Shown: positions 14,234 through 23,931 of the stretch, piece after piece | Layout of the letters: the number at the start of each line of letters is the position of its first letter | How positions within the stretch are numbered: position 1 is the first letter of the stretch | DNA from: Unio delphinus | Lineage: Eukaryota; Mollusca; Bivalvia; Unionida; Unionidae | NCBI GenBank assembly: GCA_029339505.1 | Contig: JAQISU010000345.1 | Span: 2,359,501 to 2,423,500, forward strand | DNA: 64,000 nucleotides | Direction: 5' to 3' | Program-made: the position numbers and the translations under genes | The notes under the pieces: generated by a model | Database searches by the model: none | What the model saw: the letters and a program-made list of their open reading frames with translations, nothing else | Told to the model about the DNA's origin: nothing

Positions 14234-17200
14234 ATGAAAAGACAACATCATGTTGTGGAGAAAGGAGAAAACAGTAAGAGACAGAAACGTAATGTATCCC
14301 CTAGCACAGTAGCTGAAGTCTTGGCTCAAATTCATGCCAGTGATTTTGAAGATGACATGAGTGAGCCCGAATCTACACCTAAGCAATCGACGTCCAAGCA
14401 AAGTGCACCACCCTTAGTAAACCCTGAAAATTACTATCACATTCGAGAGACGGAAAAGCGTTCCTCTCGAAAATTTTGAACAACGGCTTACACGTATGCC
14501 GTAAAGTTTAAAGATTTCAAGGCCAATGTACCTTTGGAGAATACAGAAGGGTTCATTACCGAGGTGTGGGATTCTGTGTTAACTGCATTGAAACAACAAT
14601 GTCAAGCCAAAGAAGACGATCGCTTGAGACTTTCTATTCATCACGATAATTTAAAGTCTCCCGTTTGGATCGAGTTTACTAGCCCATCACAATTAACACC
14701 TTCCAAAGTCGTTGACAAAATTCAACATGTGCAACAATCCAACGACAAGTTTCACATCACCGATGGAAAAGCCACACTGTTCATGACCCACGTGTCTCTT
14801 CCTGAGGGGACCGGACGCAAAAAAGTGTTATTGGTGGACAGCCTTCGTAACATGAAGCGAAGCCTCGTCCGAATTAACAATCCTCAAGACCAGATGTGTT
14901 TAGCCCGTGCCATCGTCGTGGGACAAATGTATGTCAACAAGAACGAGACGATAGAATGGAAAAGAGCCTGGGAAACTATTCGACAATCGGACCGAGCCAA
15001 ACAACGAAGTGAAGCAGAACTCCTGTTACAGCAAGCGGGGATATCCAGAGACAACCCTTGTGGTATTCCAGAAATGCAAAAATTGCAAGACGCCTTGGCT
15101 CCACGTTACACTTTGAAAGTACACCCTCAAGAAGTGCGTGGTCCTCTTTTGTTTCGAGGCCTCGATTTCAAAGACGGAAAATACATTCACGTCTATCATC
15201 ACGATGGTCATTTTGATACCATTACCAGTATCACTGGATTTCTGAAATTCAGTTACTACTGTGAAAAATATGACTATGGTTATAACAATCGAGAACAATA
15301 CAAGCATTGTGGATCGAAATGTGAGGGATGTTTGGCCTCTCAACCATGTCTGGACAAAGGACAAGAAAGAGTGCATTGCCCTGTGTGTCAGCGCACTTTT
15401 GTCAGTCCTACTTGTTACCAACAACATTTGAAGATGCAAGGTTCACAGCAGAAAAATACTTGTCAGCTTTTGAGATTGTGCCCTACTTGTGGACAAGGCA
15501 TACGTACCAATAGTGTTAAGTTACACGTTTGTCGAGGGAAGAAACGATGTCACATTTGTCATCAAATTGTGGACTTGGAGCACGAATGCTTCATTCAAAA
15601 ATATCAACCCGGACCAGATGATACCCAGAAGAAAGGGAATTTTATCTTTTTTGATTTCGAATGCATGCAAGAAACTGGTATTCACATTCCTAATTTTTGC
15701 GTGGCTCACCGTGCGTGCGAGAAGTGCATCCAAGAACCTATCTTTAGTCATTGCCCTTACTGCAGCAAGATTCCTGGAGGACGAGAAAAAATCTTTCGAG
15801 GGTCAAACACTCTAGCCGATTTTGCCCAATGGATCCTAAGCCCCATTGACGAAACGTGGAGTCCAGAAGACATCGAACGTTACGGAGAGTGTCATCGCCA
15901 TGCCACGGTCATGGCTCACAATTTCTCGGGATATGATGGGCAATTTCTGCTTAGATACTATGCGGAACAAAGTACCGAACGGCCTCAAGTGACTTTGAAC
16001 GGAGCCAAAATCATTTCTATGCAAGTAGGACAAGTACAGTTTAAAGATTCGATGTGTTACTTGGCCATGCCTTTGAGTCGCATGCCTAAAACGTTTGGAA
16101 TGACAGAAATGGCCAAAGGTTATTTTCCACACTTTTTTAATACCGAAGCCAATCAACATGCCATTCTACCCCATTTGCCCGATGCTGACGACTACGACCC
16201 CGACAACATGCGCACCGAACAACGAGAAGCTTTCTTCGCTTGGTACCAGACTCACGCCTCGAACCCCTTTGACTTTCAAGAAGAAATGTTAAAGTACTGT
16301 CGATCTGACGTGGACATTTTACGACGCTGCTGTTGAAAATTTCGAGAATTGTTCATGGAATCCGGTGGGATCGATCCTTTGAAAGAAGCTTGTACCATCG
16401 CCAAAGCATGTTCCTTAGTGTACCGAAAACGCTTTATGCCCGAAAATACTCTAGCGGTCATCAGTCCTCAAACGACAAATTTTGTCAAACGTCAATACTC
16501 GGTCAAAGCCCTACGCTGGCTCCATTACTTGTGCGACAAGGAAGACAAATGGATCCAACACGCTCGCAACGGAGGAGGCGAAAAGACCATCGGAACGTAT
16601 TCGGTAGATGGATGGGACTTAGAAAACCCTCAGATCGTGTACGAGTTTAACGGATGCTTATTTCACGGATGTCCCCTATGCTACCCTCAGCGTAACACCA
16701 AAAATCAGTTTTTACAACGAACCATGGAAGACTTGTACCAGACTACGTGTCAACGACGTTTGAAGTTAGAACAGCAAGGATACCAGGTGGTGGAAATGTG
16801 GGAACACGAGTACGATCACCGTTTGAAAACCGATCCCGAGTTTAAACGCATCGTAGAAAGTTACAAGTAGGTGGACCCCCTGAACCCTCGGGATAGTTTG
16901 TACGGAGGACGGACGAATGCCACCTGTTTGCTGTACCAGGCGGACGAAGAGAAATGAGAAGAAATCAAATACTTGGACGTGTGTTCGTTGTATCCTTACG
17001 TGTGCAAATATTGTCACTTTCCCGTAGGGCATCCAGAATTGATGACAGAACACATTGACCTGGACCACATTCGACAGTACGAAGGATTGATCAAGTGTAA
17101 AGTCTTACCTCCCACAGACTTGTACCATCCCGTTTTACCTCACCATTGCCAAGGAAAACTGATGTTTCCTTTGTGTCGCACATGTGCCGAAACGTGCAAC

Positions 17201-18304
17201 CAAGACCAACCTTGTCATCACACCCAGGAAGAACGCGCCTTGACAGGAACGTGGGTGAGCGTGGAATTGTTTAAAGCTCTGGACCTGGGATATCAACTGC
17301 TAGAAGTGTACGAAATTTACCACTTTCCCAAAACACAACAATACCGTAAGGGCGACGAGACACAGAAAGGTATTTTTGCAGACTACGTGGATGCCTTTTT
17401 AAAACTAAAACAAGAAGCTAGTGGCTATCCTTCCTGGTGTCACACTCCCGAAGACCAAAAGATATTCAAAGAAAAATATTGGGAGCAGGAAGGTATCACT
17501 TTAGACCACATCGAGAAAAACGAAGGAAGGCGATCGTTTGCCAAAGTGATGCTCAATTGCTTGTGGGGTAAAATGGCACAACGCCCGTCTTTACCCAAGA
17601 CAGAGTATTTGTCCGAACCGTCTCGCTACTTCCAGATGATTCACGACCCAACCAAAGTCATCAAACACGTGGACGTCATTCGTGAGGACTTGATCTTAGT
17701 CAATTACGAAGAAAAACTAGACTTTGTAGAAGCCGACAAATTTAGAAATGTCATCATTGCGGCTTACGTGACAGCCCACGCTGGCTTAAAATTGTACGAA
17801 GTGTTAGAACTGTTAGGAGATCGTGTGTTGTATTTTGACACGGACAGTTGCATCTACATTCACCGACCGAACCAGTGTAACCCTGTCATCGAAGGAGACC
17901 GATTAGGAGCCTGGACCGATGAACATCCCGACGACAAGATTCTAAGTTTTGCAAGTGGCGGTCCTAAAAATTACGGCTACGAATACCGAGACCCACAAGG
18001 AGAAATGCACACCGAATGTAAAGTAAAAGGATTGACTCTCAATTATCGCACCAGTCAAGTGGTGAACTTTGACGTGCTTCAAGAAGCCTTACAGTCGGGA
18101 CAGGATGAAACGTTTCAAGTGACTACCCACGAACCGCACAAGATTGTCCGTTTACCCACACACCAAATCGTTAGCCGACCTTTGGAAAAAGTCTATCAAA
18201 TCGTGTACCAAAAAAGAGTACGACTTCCCAATCACTTTACTCTACCGTACGGTCACGTCGAAATTGGGCAGCATATAAAAAGGGACATCGTCCAAGACCA
18301 ATAG
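14234..18304 (+). pseudogene. polB: Protein-primed family B DNA polymerase, interrupted by four stops
   Basis: A single frame of 1357 codons contains four in-frame stops (TGA 14477, TGA 16334, TAG 16868, TGA 16955) and no frameshift. The polymerase would copy the element from protein-capped ends. Order: basic N-terminus; Cys/His zinc-finger-like cluster (15.36-15.6 kb); exonuclease motifs DFE (15.65 kb), NFSGYD (15.92 kb) and YCRSDVD (16.29 kb); an EFNGCLFHGCPLC motif (16.65 kb) common in Polinton polymerases; then polymerase motifs A LDVCSLYP (16.98 kb), B KVMLNCLWGKM (17.54 kb) and C YFDTDS (17.83 kb). Catalytic residues are all present; only the stops break it. The stop at 14477 falls in the poorly conserved N-terminus. 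Confidence 0.9.
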
Positions 18305-18339
18305 TTCATTTGTCACTACAACGACACAGCGAAAAGAAG

Positions 18340-18954
18340 ATGAATCCATTTAAACAGACATCATTCAAATTTGGGGATTGTAAAACAAATGTACCTTCCC
18401 CGAGTGTGAAAAGTACTGGATGGATAAGATCCATGCATTGCAACGGAAGTTGTCCGGAAGGAAACTGTAAGTGTCCTTGCGGTATGCACTGTAATTGCGT
18501 TACAGAGGGCGATGGTGAACCGTACGATTGCAGAGATGCCAGGCGCTGTGACGTTAGCGATTCAGCTGGATATCGTGGGAACGTTGCTATGACTACTACC
18601 CTTATATCTACCGTGGAAAGTGATGCTGTGCGTGTCGAACCTGAGGGATGCGAAAGCGGTGCGACACGTTATCGTGGACTCCTAGGAATTTCACCGTACC
18701 TACATCGAACAGAAGTGAGGAGAGTCGAATATTCGTTCCCGACGAGTTTACCTGAATACTGCCACTTTAAAAGTCGATTCCAAACCTTCAAAGATAAATG
18801 GCCAAAATATCTGCCTGGACCAACTCCTGAAGAATTAGCCAGAGCTGGATTTTTCTACTTGGGCGAAGGGGATACAGTCAAGTGTTTCAGTTGTGGTGTA
18901 TCCATTTACGAGTGGGAACAGAAAGATTCCGCTTACCTGGAACATGCTCGATGA
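18340..18954 (+). pseudogene. BIR-domain (IAP-like) gene with Cys-rich N-terminus, cut by a stop
   Basis: From the ATG at 18340 there are 204 residues. Residues 34-70 hold nine Cys in CxC/CxxxC spacing (GNCKCPCGMHCNC), resembling a metallothionein. A BIR zinc domain starts near residue 146 (FKSRFQTFKDKWPKYLP, CFSCGVSIYEWE, EHA). The TGA at 18952 falls between the third (His) and fourth (Cys) zinc ligands; the frame remains open to the next stop at 19003, so the domain is incomplete as written. BIR proteins bind caspases or act in signalling, and several large DNA viruses carry them. It lies 35 nt after PolB. The broken domain suggests decay. Confidence 0.75.
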
Positions 18955-19017
18955 TCTCCGAATTGTCAATACCTACCTTTAGTAGGACCTAGTGATTGGA
19001 AGTGACACTACTGTTCC

Positions 19018-19404
19018 ATGTCGTGTAACACGCCTAGACCAGTATATAAACCCTCTCTAAAACATAATATTCAAGGATTACCACACGAATTGCAAGAGAA
19101 GATCTACAAGGACGTTTGGCAAGGCCTTGCTAAAGAAAAATCTCAATGGGTGACTGTAGAACTTTTGTGTCGTGAAATTCACAAGAGGAAAGTGCCAAAA
19201 ATTAACCAACGTGTTAGATTTCTCTGGATCAAGGGTATTTTTTTGCTCCGTTTCCAATTTAGTAAGTTTACATCTGAAGATACTTTGATCCTTCTTAACC
19301 GTTACCCTGAATGGCAGTGGGACGAAATTACACATTATATTAATCACTTTCGCTTTTTGAGCAAATTTAATTCTGTGTTTAATTCTGGGTTGAATCTACA
19401 CTGA
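19018..19404 (+). CDS. Hypothetical protein, F-box-like N-terminus
   Basis: 128 residues from ATG 19018. Residues 20-32 (GLPHELQEKIYKD) follow the LPxELxxxI pattern seen in F-box and related short helical motifs, but no complete domain is recognisable. It is compactly placed, 13 nt after the downstream stop of the IAP frame. Function unknown. Confidence 0.5.
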   Translation: MSCNTPRPVYKPSLKHNIQGLPHELQEKIYKDVWQGLAKEKSQWVTVELLCREIHKRKVPKINQRVRFLWIKGIFLLRFQFSKFTSEDTLILLNRYPEWQWDEITHYINHFRFLSKFNSVFNSGLNLH

Positions 19405-19441
19405 TGATCTTCGACCTACAGAAGTATAAAAGAGAACGACC

Positions 19442-19660
19442 ATGCCACAACCTTTATCAGTTGTGATCCAACAGATTCCGTGGAAGGATATCAATGAGAA
19501 GATTCACACGGTGAAAGATTACGAACACTTATTACAAGAACTATACCCTATGAATTGGGGTCGACGTGTAGTGTGTGTTTTAGTGACTTGCTTTCTGGGA
19601 TTTCGTTTACCTGCCGATTCCTTGTGGACACTTTACGAACACTACCTATCAAAAAAATAA
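19442..19660 (+). CDS. Small hypothetical protein
   Basis: 72 residues, MPQPLSVVIQQ to YLSKK, with one moderately hydrophobic stretch (VVCVLVTCFLGF). A TATAAAAG-like box (19425-19432) lies close to the ATG. It is the first of three packed small ORFs. No family recognised. Confidence 0.5.
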   Translation: MPQPLSVVIQQIPWKDINEKIHTVKDYEHLLQELYPMNWGRRVVCVLVTCFLGFRLPADSLWTLYEHYLSKK

Positions 19661-19666
19661 GACAGT

Positions 19667-19915
19667 ATGGTGGTTCCTTTAAATGTCCACGAGAGACTTA
19701 TTCTGTTCAAAGACTTACGCTTTCATCTGGATACGTCTCGACATTTCCAAGAAAAAAAGATTCGTCAACTTTTACGTACGGAAGCAGTGAACGAAGATGT
19801 GTGTGTAACTTGTGATTTACACCCTCATTGGACAGATGTACGTCACTGGAAAAGTTGGGATTTTGAGGCTTGGACAAACGAAGCATCCCATTATGCCCAA
19901 GCGTTGTGTTCCTAA
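19667..19915 (+). CDS. Small hypothetical protein
   Basis: 82 residues starting MVVPLNVHERLI, beginning 6 nt after the preceding stop. It includes a short CVTCDLHPHW segment. Overlaps the next ORF by 23 nt in another frame. No family recognised. Confidence 0.45.
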   Translation: MVVPLNVHERLILFKDLRFHLDTSRHFQEKKIRQLLRTEAVNEDVCVTCDLHPHWTDVRHWKSWDFEAWTNEASHYAQALCS

Positions 19916-20141
19916 AATTTATCGTCGTGTGAAAAAAGTCACTTTTAATCCTGTGTTAGTAACAGTACCAGAAGAAGAAGAAGAAAAAGAATCTATCACC
20001 CAAGACAATCCCTCTGTTCAAGACAGAACTGTCATGGACATTCCCCCACAAAGGCCCTTTCGAGAAGACACCTATGTGACTGTACCCCATGTAGAGGAGA
20101 CTATAAGAACATTACATACTACCTCTAGGACACCTTCGTAA
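19893..20141 (+). CDS. Small acidic-centred hypothetical protein
   Basis: 82 residues from ATG 19893. A basic start (MPKRCVPKIYRRVKK) is followed by an acidic run (PEEEEEKE) and a Thr/Pro-rich tail. The frame extends upstream without a nearby ATG. A poly(A) signal follows at 20267. Confidence 0.45.
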   Translation: MPKRCVPKIYRRVKKVTFNPVLVTVPEEEEEKESITQDNPSVQDRTVMDIPPQRPFREDTYVTVPHVEETIRTLHTTSRTPS

Positions 20142-20266
20142 CCCAAACCACGTTGTACAGTGACTTGTTTATGTTCCACTTTGATCGTTTGCCTAGGTAT
20201 TTTATTCCTGTATTTATCCATTTGGCTTTTATGTTTTCGTGTTGCTCAAATTTAAACATGCATTGA

Positions 20267-20272
20267 AATAAA
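20267..20272 (+). terminator. Poly(A) signal AATAAA
   Basis: AATAAA followed by a GT-rich stretch (CGTGTCTTG), 126 nt after the stop of the 19893 ORF and just before the ATPase promoter. Confidence 0.6.
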
Positions 20273-20288
20273 CGTGTCTTGAAAAAAG

Positions 20289-20295
20289 TATAAAA
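20289..20295 (+). promoter_or_regulatory. TATA box of the ATPase gene
   Basis: TATAAAA, 53 nt before the ATPase ATG. The same motif appears twice (about 21103 and 21112) before the next gene. Confidence 0.6.
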
Positions 20296-20347
20296 ACCTC
20301 TTGTCTTGTCTGTTTTTGTGTTAATACTGTCATACCACTACACGACT

Positions 20348-21031
20348 ATGGCTCACTCTACACTTTCTACTACTCCTTCCTCCTCCACATTCAAAGTCAT
20401 TGACGAACACTTAGATTCTGCTAGTTGGAAAGCCTTGTATCTTCGTCATCCTTTTAACATGTTAATTGCTGGACCGAGCGGTTCAGGCAAAACCGAATTT
20501 GTCAAACGTTTGATCGAACATAAACATCATTTGATCGATCGTCCACCTCAACGCATCGTGTGGTGTTACAAAGAGTGCCAATCGGCATACAGCCTCTTGC
20601 AAGAAAGTCAAGGTGATTCCATTGTGTTTGTAGCAGGCATTCCTAAAGAAGACGAGGGGATCGTGTCTGACCCTAGTCAAACTCATTGGGTTATTTTTGA
20701 CGACATGTTAGGAGAAGACGAAGAAGAAATTAAACTATGGTTTACGCGTAAAGGGCATCATCGTAATGCCAGTGTCATTTACATTACACAAAATTTATTT
20801 CAACAAAGTAAAGCCCATCGTACCATTAGTCTCAATGCTCATTACGTGGTCTTGTTTAAAAGTCCTCGAGATAAATCACAAGTGCAAGTTTTAGCCAAAC
20901 AGTTAGGAACACCTTGGCTGACTCATGCGTACGATCATGCCACTCAAACGCCACACGCCTATTTACTCGTGGATTTAAAACCCACTACCCCTGATTATTT
21001 GCGATTTCGTACCGATTTGTTTCACGACTGA
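20348..21031 (+). CDS. A32-like genome-packaging ATPase (FtsK/HerA)
   Basis: 227 residues from ATG 20348. The Walker A motif is GPSGSGKT (residues 42-49). Walker B ends in the acidic pair HWVIFDD (113-119). A downstream sensor-like strand is SVIYITQNLF. The short single-domain form is normal for Polinton/virophage packaging ATPases, which translocate DNA into preformed capsids. The gene is intact. The frame is open upstream to 20306, but this ATG has the TATA box at a suitable distance. Confidence 0.9.
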   Translation: MAHSTLSTTPSSSTFKVIDEHLDSASWKALYLRHPFNMLIAGPSGSGKTEFVKRLIEHKHHLIDRPPQRIVWCYKECQSAYSLLQESQGDSIVFVAGIPKEDEGIVSDPSQTHWVIFDDMLGEDEEEIKLWFTRKGHHRNASVIYITQNLFQQSKAHRTISLNAHYVVLFKSPRDKSQVQVLAKQLGTPWLTHAYDHATQTPHAYLLVDLKPTTPDYLRFRTDLFHD

Positions 21032-21157
21032 TGTCAAGACGGAGAACCTGTCGTGTACACGTCCTCCTCGTCGACATAACACTAAGAAGCACTAAAAAAA
21101 TCTATAAAATCTATAAAAACCTTGGGTTACTTTGACCTTGTCTCATACATCGTCAAC

Positions 21158-22057
21158 ATGACGTCCTTTCAGTCTCATCTTCCCATCAAATTGATTCGTG
21201 CCTTGTACTGCATCAGTCGCGAAAAAAATCCACAAATACGTGCTCACGTCTTAGAAGCCAGTCTCAAAGAAGTCTTACGATGGTTTACGGTGACAGCACG
21301 TCAAATACTAAAAGGTATCATTCACATTCCACATCAAACCAAACGCTTTTTTGACAGAAACAAAGTAGCCTTGACGCAACTGGCCAATCCTTGCATTGAC
21401 ACTCACACCAAAAAGCAAATCATATTGAAACCTGGAGGTAGTGGTTCTCTAGGAGGTGTCATCATTCGTTCCCTTTTAAAATGGGATCCCAATACTCCCA
21501 AAGTTCACCCCAAGAAGAAAACAAAAAAAGCCAAACAAACCCCTAAGAAAAAGAACAAGGGTACCAAGACCAAAGCACAGAAAAAGAAAAGTCCACAGAA
21601 AAAAGCGGTCACATGCAAAAGAGGCACTTCGGCCAGGACGCAACCTTACCTTCGTCAACCACGACCTGTAAGAGAAGATCTACAAGGACGTTTGGCAGGG
21701 ACTACGTTACCAATAGCCTCAGGGACTGCCACTTCTCCGTTGCGGGTGAAGCCAGCCAAACCCAATTTGACACCCGTTTTTCCTAATTTGATGAAACATT
21801 GGAAATCTGCGTCTCCCAAAACGTCTCCTCCACCGGAGACACCCTCATCGACATTAGCGGCAGTAGCAGCTGCTCACAAAGTACCTGCCCCGAAAGTCAA
21901 AGTCCAAGAAAGATCTGACATGTTAAAGAGTTTACTAGATTTGTCTAAACAAGAACTGTCCCGATTGAGTCCATTGCGAACTCCTTCACGACGTGTGTTA
22001 CCTGCCATGAAGTTGATACGACGCAAAGATAATCAGTGGCGTCGCATTCCAGTATAA
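21158..22057 (+). CDS. pX-like basic protein with long Lys/Pro-rich tail
   Basis: 299 residues. Residues 1-105 share the helical pattern of the 22760 protein (IRALYCIS, PQIRAHVLEASLKEVL, ILKG, basic helix, then a GGSGSLGG glycine turn and a hydrophobic patch). That pattern is characteristic of the small basic pX-like proteins of Polintons/adintoviruses. The remainder is Lys-rich (KKKTKKAKQTPKKKNKG) then Pro/Ser/Thr-rich. A DNA-condensing or core role is inferred from basicity and family. It is preceded by TATAAAA boxes at about 21103 and 21112. Confidence 0.7.
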   Translation: MTSFQSHLPIKLIRALYCISREKNPQIRAHVLEASLKEVLRWFTVTARQILKGIIHIPHQTKRFFDRNKVALTQLANPCIDTHTKKQIILKPGGSGSLGGVIIRSLLKWDPNTPKVHPKKKTKKAKQTPKKKNKGTKTKAQKKKSPQKKAVTCKRGTSARTQPYLRQPRPVREDLQGRLAGTTLPIASGTATSPLRVKPAKPNLTPVFPNLMKHWKSASPKTSPPPETPSSTLAAVAAAHKVPAPKVKVQERSDMLKSLLDLSKQELSRLSPLRTPSRRVLPAMKLIRRKDNQWRRIPV

Positions 22058-22122
22058 AAATATGACTTGAGGACCACGACGTCAATCAGTATTTTTTCTG
22101 TGCTGATGCTGAACACTCAAGG

Positions 22123-22353
22123 ATGCTTCCTCAAAAACATGCACACCACCACCACTACCCTTGTCGTTCTGCCGTCCAAAAAGGAAAAGGAAAAGGAACA
22201 AGACAATCTCGTCATCTCACCAAAAGCTTTAAAACCAAACATCAACATCCTTCCCTCCAAAGGTGTAGAGCTTTAAAGAAAAAGAAGAGACACCAAAAAG
22301 GAGGATCCTTTGACAATTTTGGGAAACACATTGTTACCTTTTTGACGAAGTGA
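22123..22353 (+). CDS. Truncated pX-like basic peptide
   Basis: 76 residues, His/Lys-rich, ending with the KKKKRHQKGGS module and a short hydrophobic tail (NFGKHIVTFLTK). It has the basic helix plus Gly-Gly end of the neighbouring pX-like genes but lacks the helical front half. Probably a duplicated and shortened family member. Confidence 0.55.
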   Translation: MLPQKHAHHHHYPCRSAVQKGKGKGTRQSRHLTKSFKTKHQHPSLQRCRALKKKKRHQKGGSFDNFGKHIVTFLTK

Positions 22354-22431
22354 TAGTTCCCAAAAAGTAAATAAAAGAGAGTGTATACCAATTCATTGAC
22401 ACTAGTGGTATTGTGAAACGAACAAGCAAAG

Positions 22432-22689
22432 ATGGCACCTCGCAGAAAACATTTTTCTACACTCCACAAAGGAAAGAAAAGGAAAGGACGTTTAGCCAAA
22501 CATCGACACGTTCTTCGTCAAAGGACACAAAAGAAAATACCCAAACGTCAAAAGAAAAAGAGAAGTCACCAAAGGGGAGGATCTTTAATAACAAAATTTA
22601 TCAATTCAGCTAATAACCGAACTGGCATCTTTAGCCCTGCTTTTGAGGATTTAGCGAGGCATGCCGCTGCCTTTTTGAGAAGCCAATAG
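22432..22689 (+). CDS. Short pX-like basic protein
   Basis: 85 residues starting MAPRRKHFSTLHKGKKRKG. It shares its first residues, the LAKHRHVLRQ helix and the QKKKRSHQRGGS turn with the 22760 protein, but the central helices are missing. The leader ACGAACAAGCAAAG directly before its ATG is identical to the one before 22760, so gene and leader were duplicated together. Confidence 0.65.
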   Translation: MAPRRKHFSTLHKGKKRKGRLAKHRHVLRQRTQKKIPKRQKKKRSHQRGGSLITKFINSANNRTGIFSPAFEDLARHAAAFLRSQ

Positions 22690-22759
22690 AAAAAGATGAT
22701 AAAAGAGGGTGTGTACCAAGTCTTTGACGTCAGTGTATTTCTGGAACGAACAAGCAAAG

Positions 22760-23191
22760 ATGTCACCTCGCAGAAAACATTCTTATTCACCCCACAAAGG
22801 AAAGAAAAGGAAAGGACTACCTCCACGTTTAGCCAAACACGGAGACATGTTGTCCGTCCTGTCCAAAGCCTCTCCACCCATGCGAAAACAAATCATTAAA
22901 ACAGCCTCCAAAGATGTCATCGATACCGTGTGTGAATGTTGTTTGAATGTCTTAAAAGGCACGATACCTTTGTCTCCACACCAGAAAAAATGCTTCGCCA
23001 AACATCTACACGTTCTTCGTCAAATGGTCCAAAAGAAAATATCCGTCCGTCAAAAGAAAAAGATGTTGGTGCAACGCGGAGGATTTTTACCCATTCTTGC
23101 TCATTGGTTGGGAGGATTAGCGCAAAATGTGCTAACCGGTGTGTTGCCAGGTTTGATACAAGGGATGAGTCAAGGGATGGGTAGAAGATAA
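22760..23191 (+). CDS. pX-like basic core protein, full-length member
   Basis: 143 residues from ATG 22760 (MSPRRKHSYSPHKGKKRKG). Helical part: MLSVLSKASPPMRKQI, DVIDTVCECCLNVLKGTIPL, then a basic helix (HLHVLRQMVQKK) and QRGGFLPILAHWLGG with a hydrophobic C-terminus. This is the widespread Polinton/adintovirus protein compared with adenovirus pX (mu). The Gly-Gly before the hydrophobic tail could be a site for the element's own protease (inference; it does not fit the adenain consensus exactly). Confidence 0.75.
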   Translation: MSPRRKHSYSPHKGKKRKGLPPRLAKHGDMLSVLSKASPPMRKQIIKTASKDVIDTVCECCLNVLKGTIPLSPHQKKCFAKHLHVLRQMVQKKISVRQKKKMLVQRGGFLPILAHWLGGLAQNVLTGVLPGLIQGMSQGMGRR

Positions 23192-23347
23192 AAGGACCCT
23201 ATGGAGCACCACAATCTCAGACATAACCTTTGAAAGCCCATGGAAGGACGAAAACTAACTTTTGTTCCTTACAAACGATGGATGGAATAACATCATTGGC
23301 AAGAACAACGAACCCCCCATTTACCACCCAATCCCAATTTGGCTGAG

Positions 23348-23923
23348 ATGTCGCAAATACAACACGAATTGCAATCCTTGATCTATCGCCACGATTTATC
23401 CGAAACCGAAAAATCACAAAAGTACGGTCAACTTTTGAAACGGCTACAACTCTTTCATCAGAAAGCTGTGGAACAAACAGCTCAACCCACTTTGTCCGAT
23501 TTTAAGGCTCTAATGAATAACCCGTCACCCTCACCCTCTACAGCGGTTAAAACAGACGTTACCCCACCATTACCCAAGGAAGAAGAACCCCATGATCTCT
23601 TTCAAACACCTACTACTACTCCCATTCCGAGTAAGATTGCCGCTTCCTCGTTAACCCTTTCCCCCACTCCCCCACGAGAAGAACTCAAAACTTGGGTTAA
23701 AAAGATGATGGCTACTCCTTCTTCGACAGATGTGAAAAAGAAAGAAAGGAAACCAGAAGTGAGAAAAGAAAAGAAGGCCAAAGAAGCTATCCCATTACCT
23801 CCACCACCACCATTACCCTCGACGTCAACTCCTGTGGCACATCGGACACGTAAAACCGTTTCCAAACAACCCGCATTTCGTCCCACCCAAAGCAATATCC
23901 TCGAAGAGTGGGTACCTTATTAA
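23348..23923 (+). CDS. Helical / proline-rich protein, unknown
   Basis: 191 residues from ATG 23348. An N-terminal helix (MSQIQHELQSLIYRHDLSET) is followed by low-complexity Pro/Ser/Thr, a Lys/Glu-rich middle and PPPPPLPSTS. It ends just before the integrase ATG (8 nt). A similar small ORF often precedes the integrase in Polintons, but I do not recognise a function. Confidence 0.6.
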   Translation: MSQIQHELQSLIYRHDLSETEKSQKYGQLLKRLQLFHQKAVEQTAQPTLSDFKALMNNPSPSPSTAVKTDVTPPLPKEEEPHDLFQTPTTTPIPSKIAASSLTLSPTPPREELKTWVKKMMATPSSTDVKKKERKPEVRKEKKAKEAIPLPPPPPLPSTSTPVAHRTRKTVSKQPAFRPTQSNILEEWVPY

Positions 23924-23931
23924 CAAAAACC

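Noticed and set aside
14234..19005. Stop codon reassignment (TGA read as an amino acid)
   Set aside because: TAG also interrupts PolB, TGA is used as the natural end of several intact genes (ATPase, integrase, penton), and the LINEs show similar decay.
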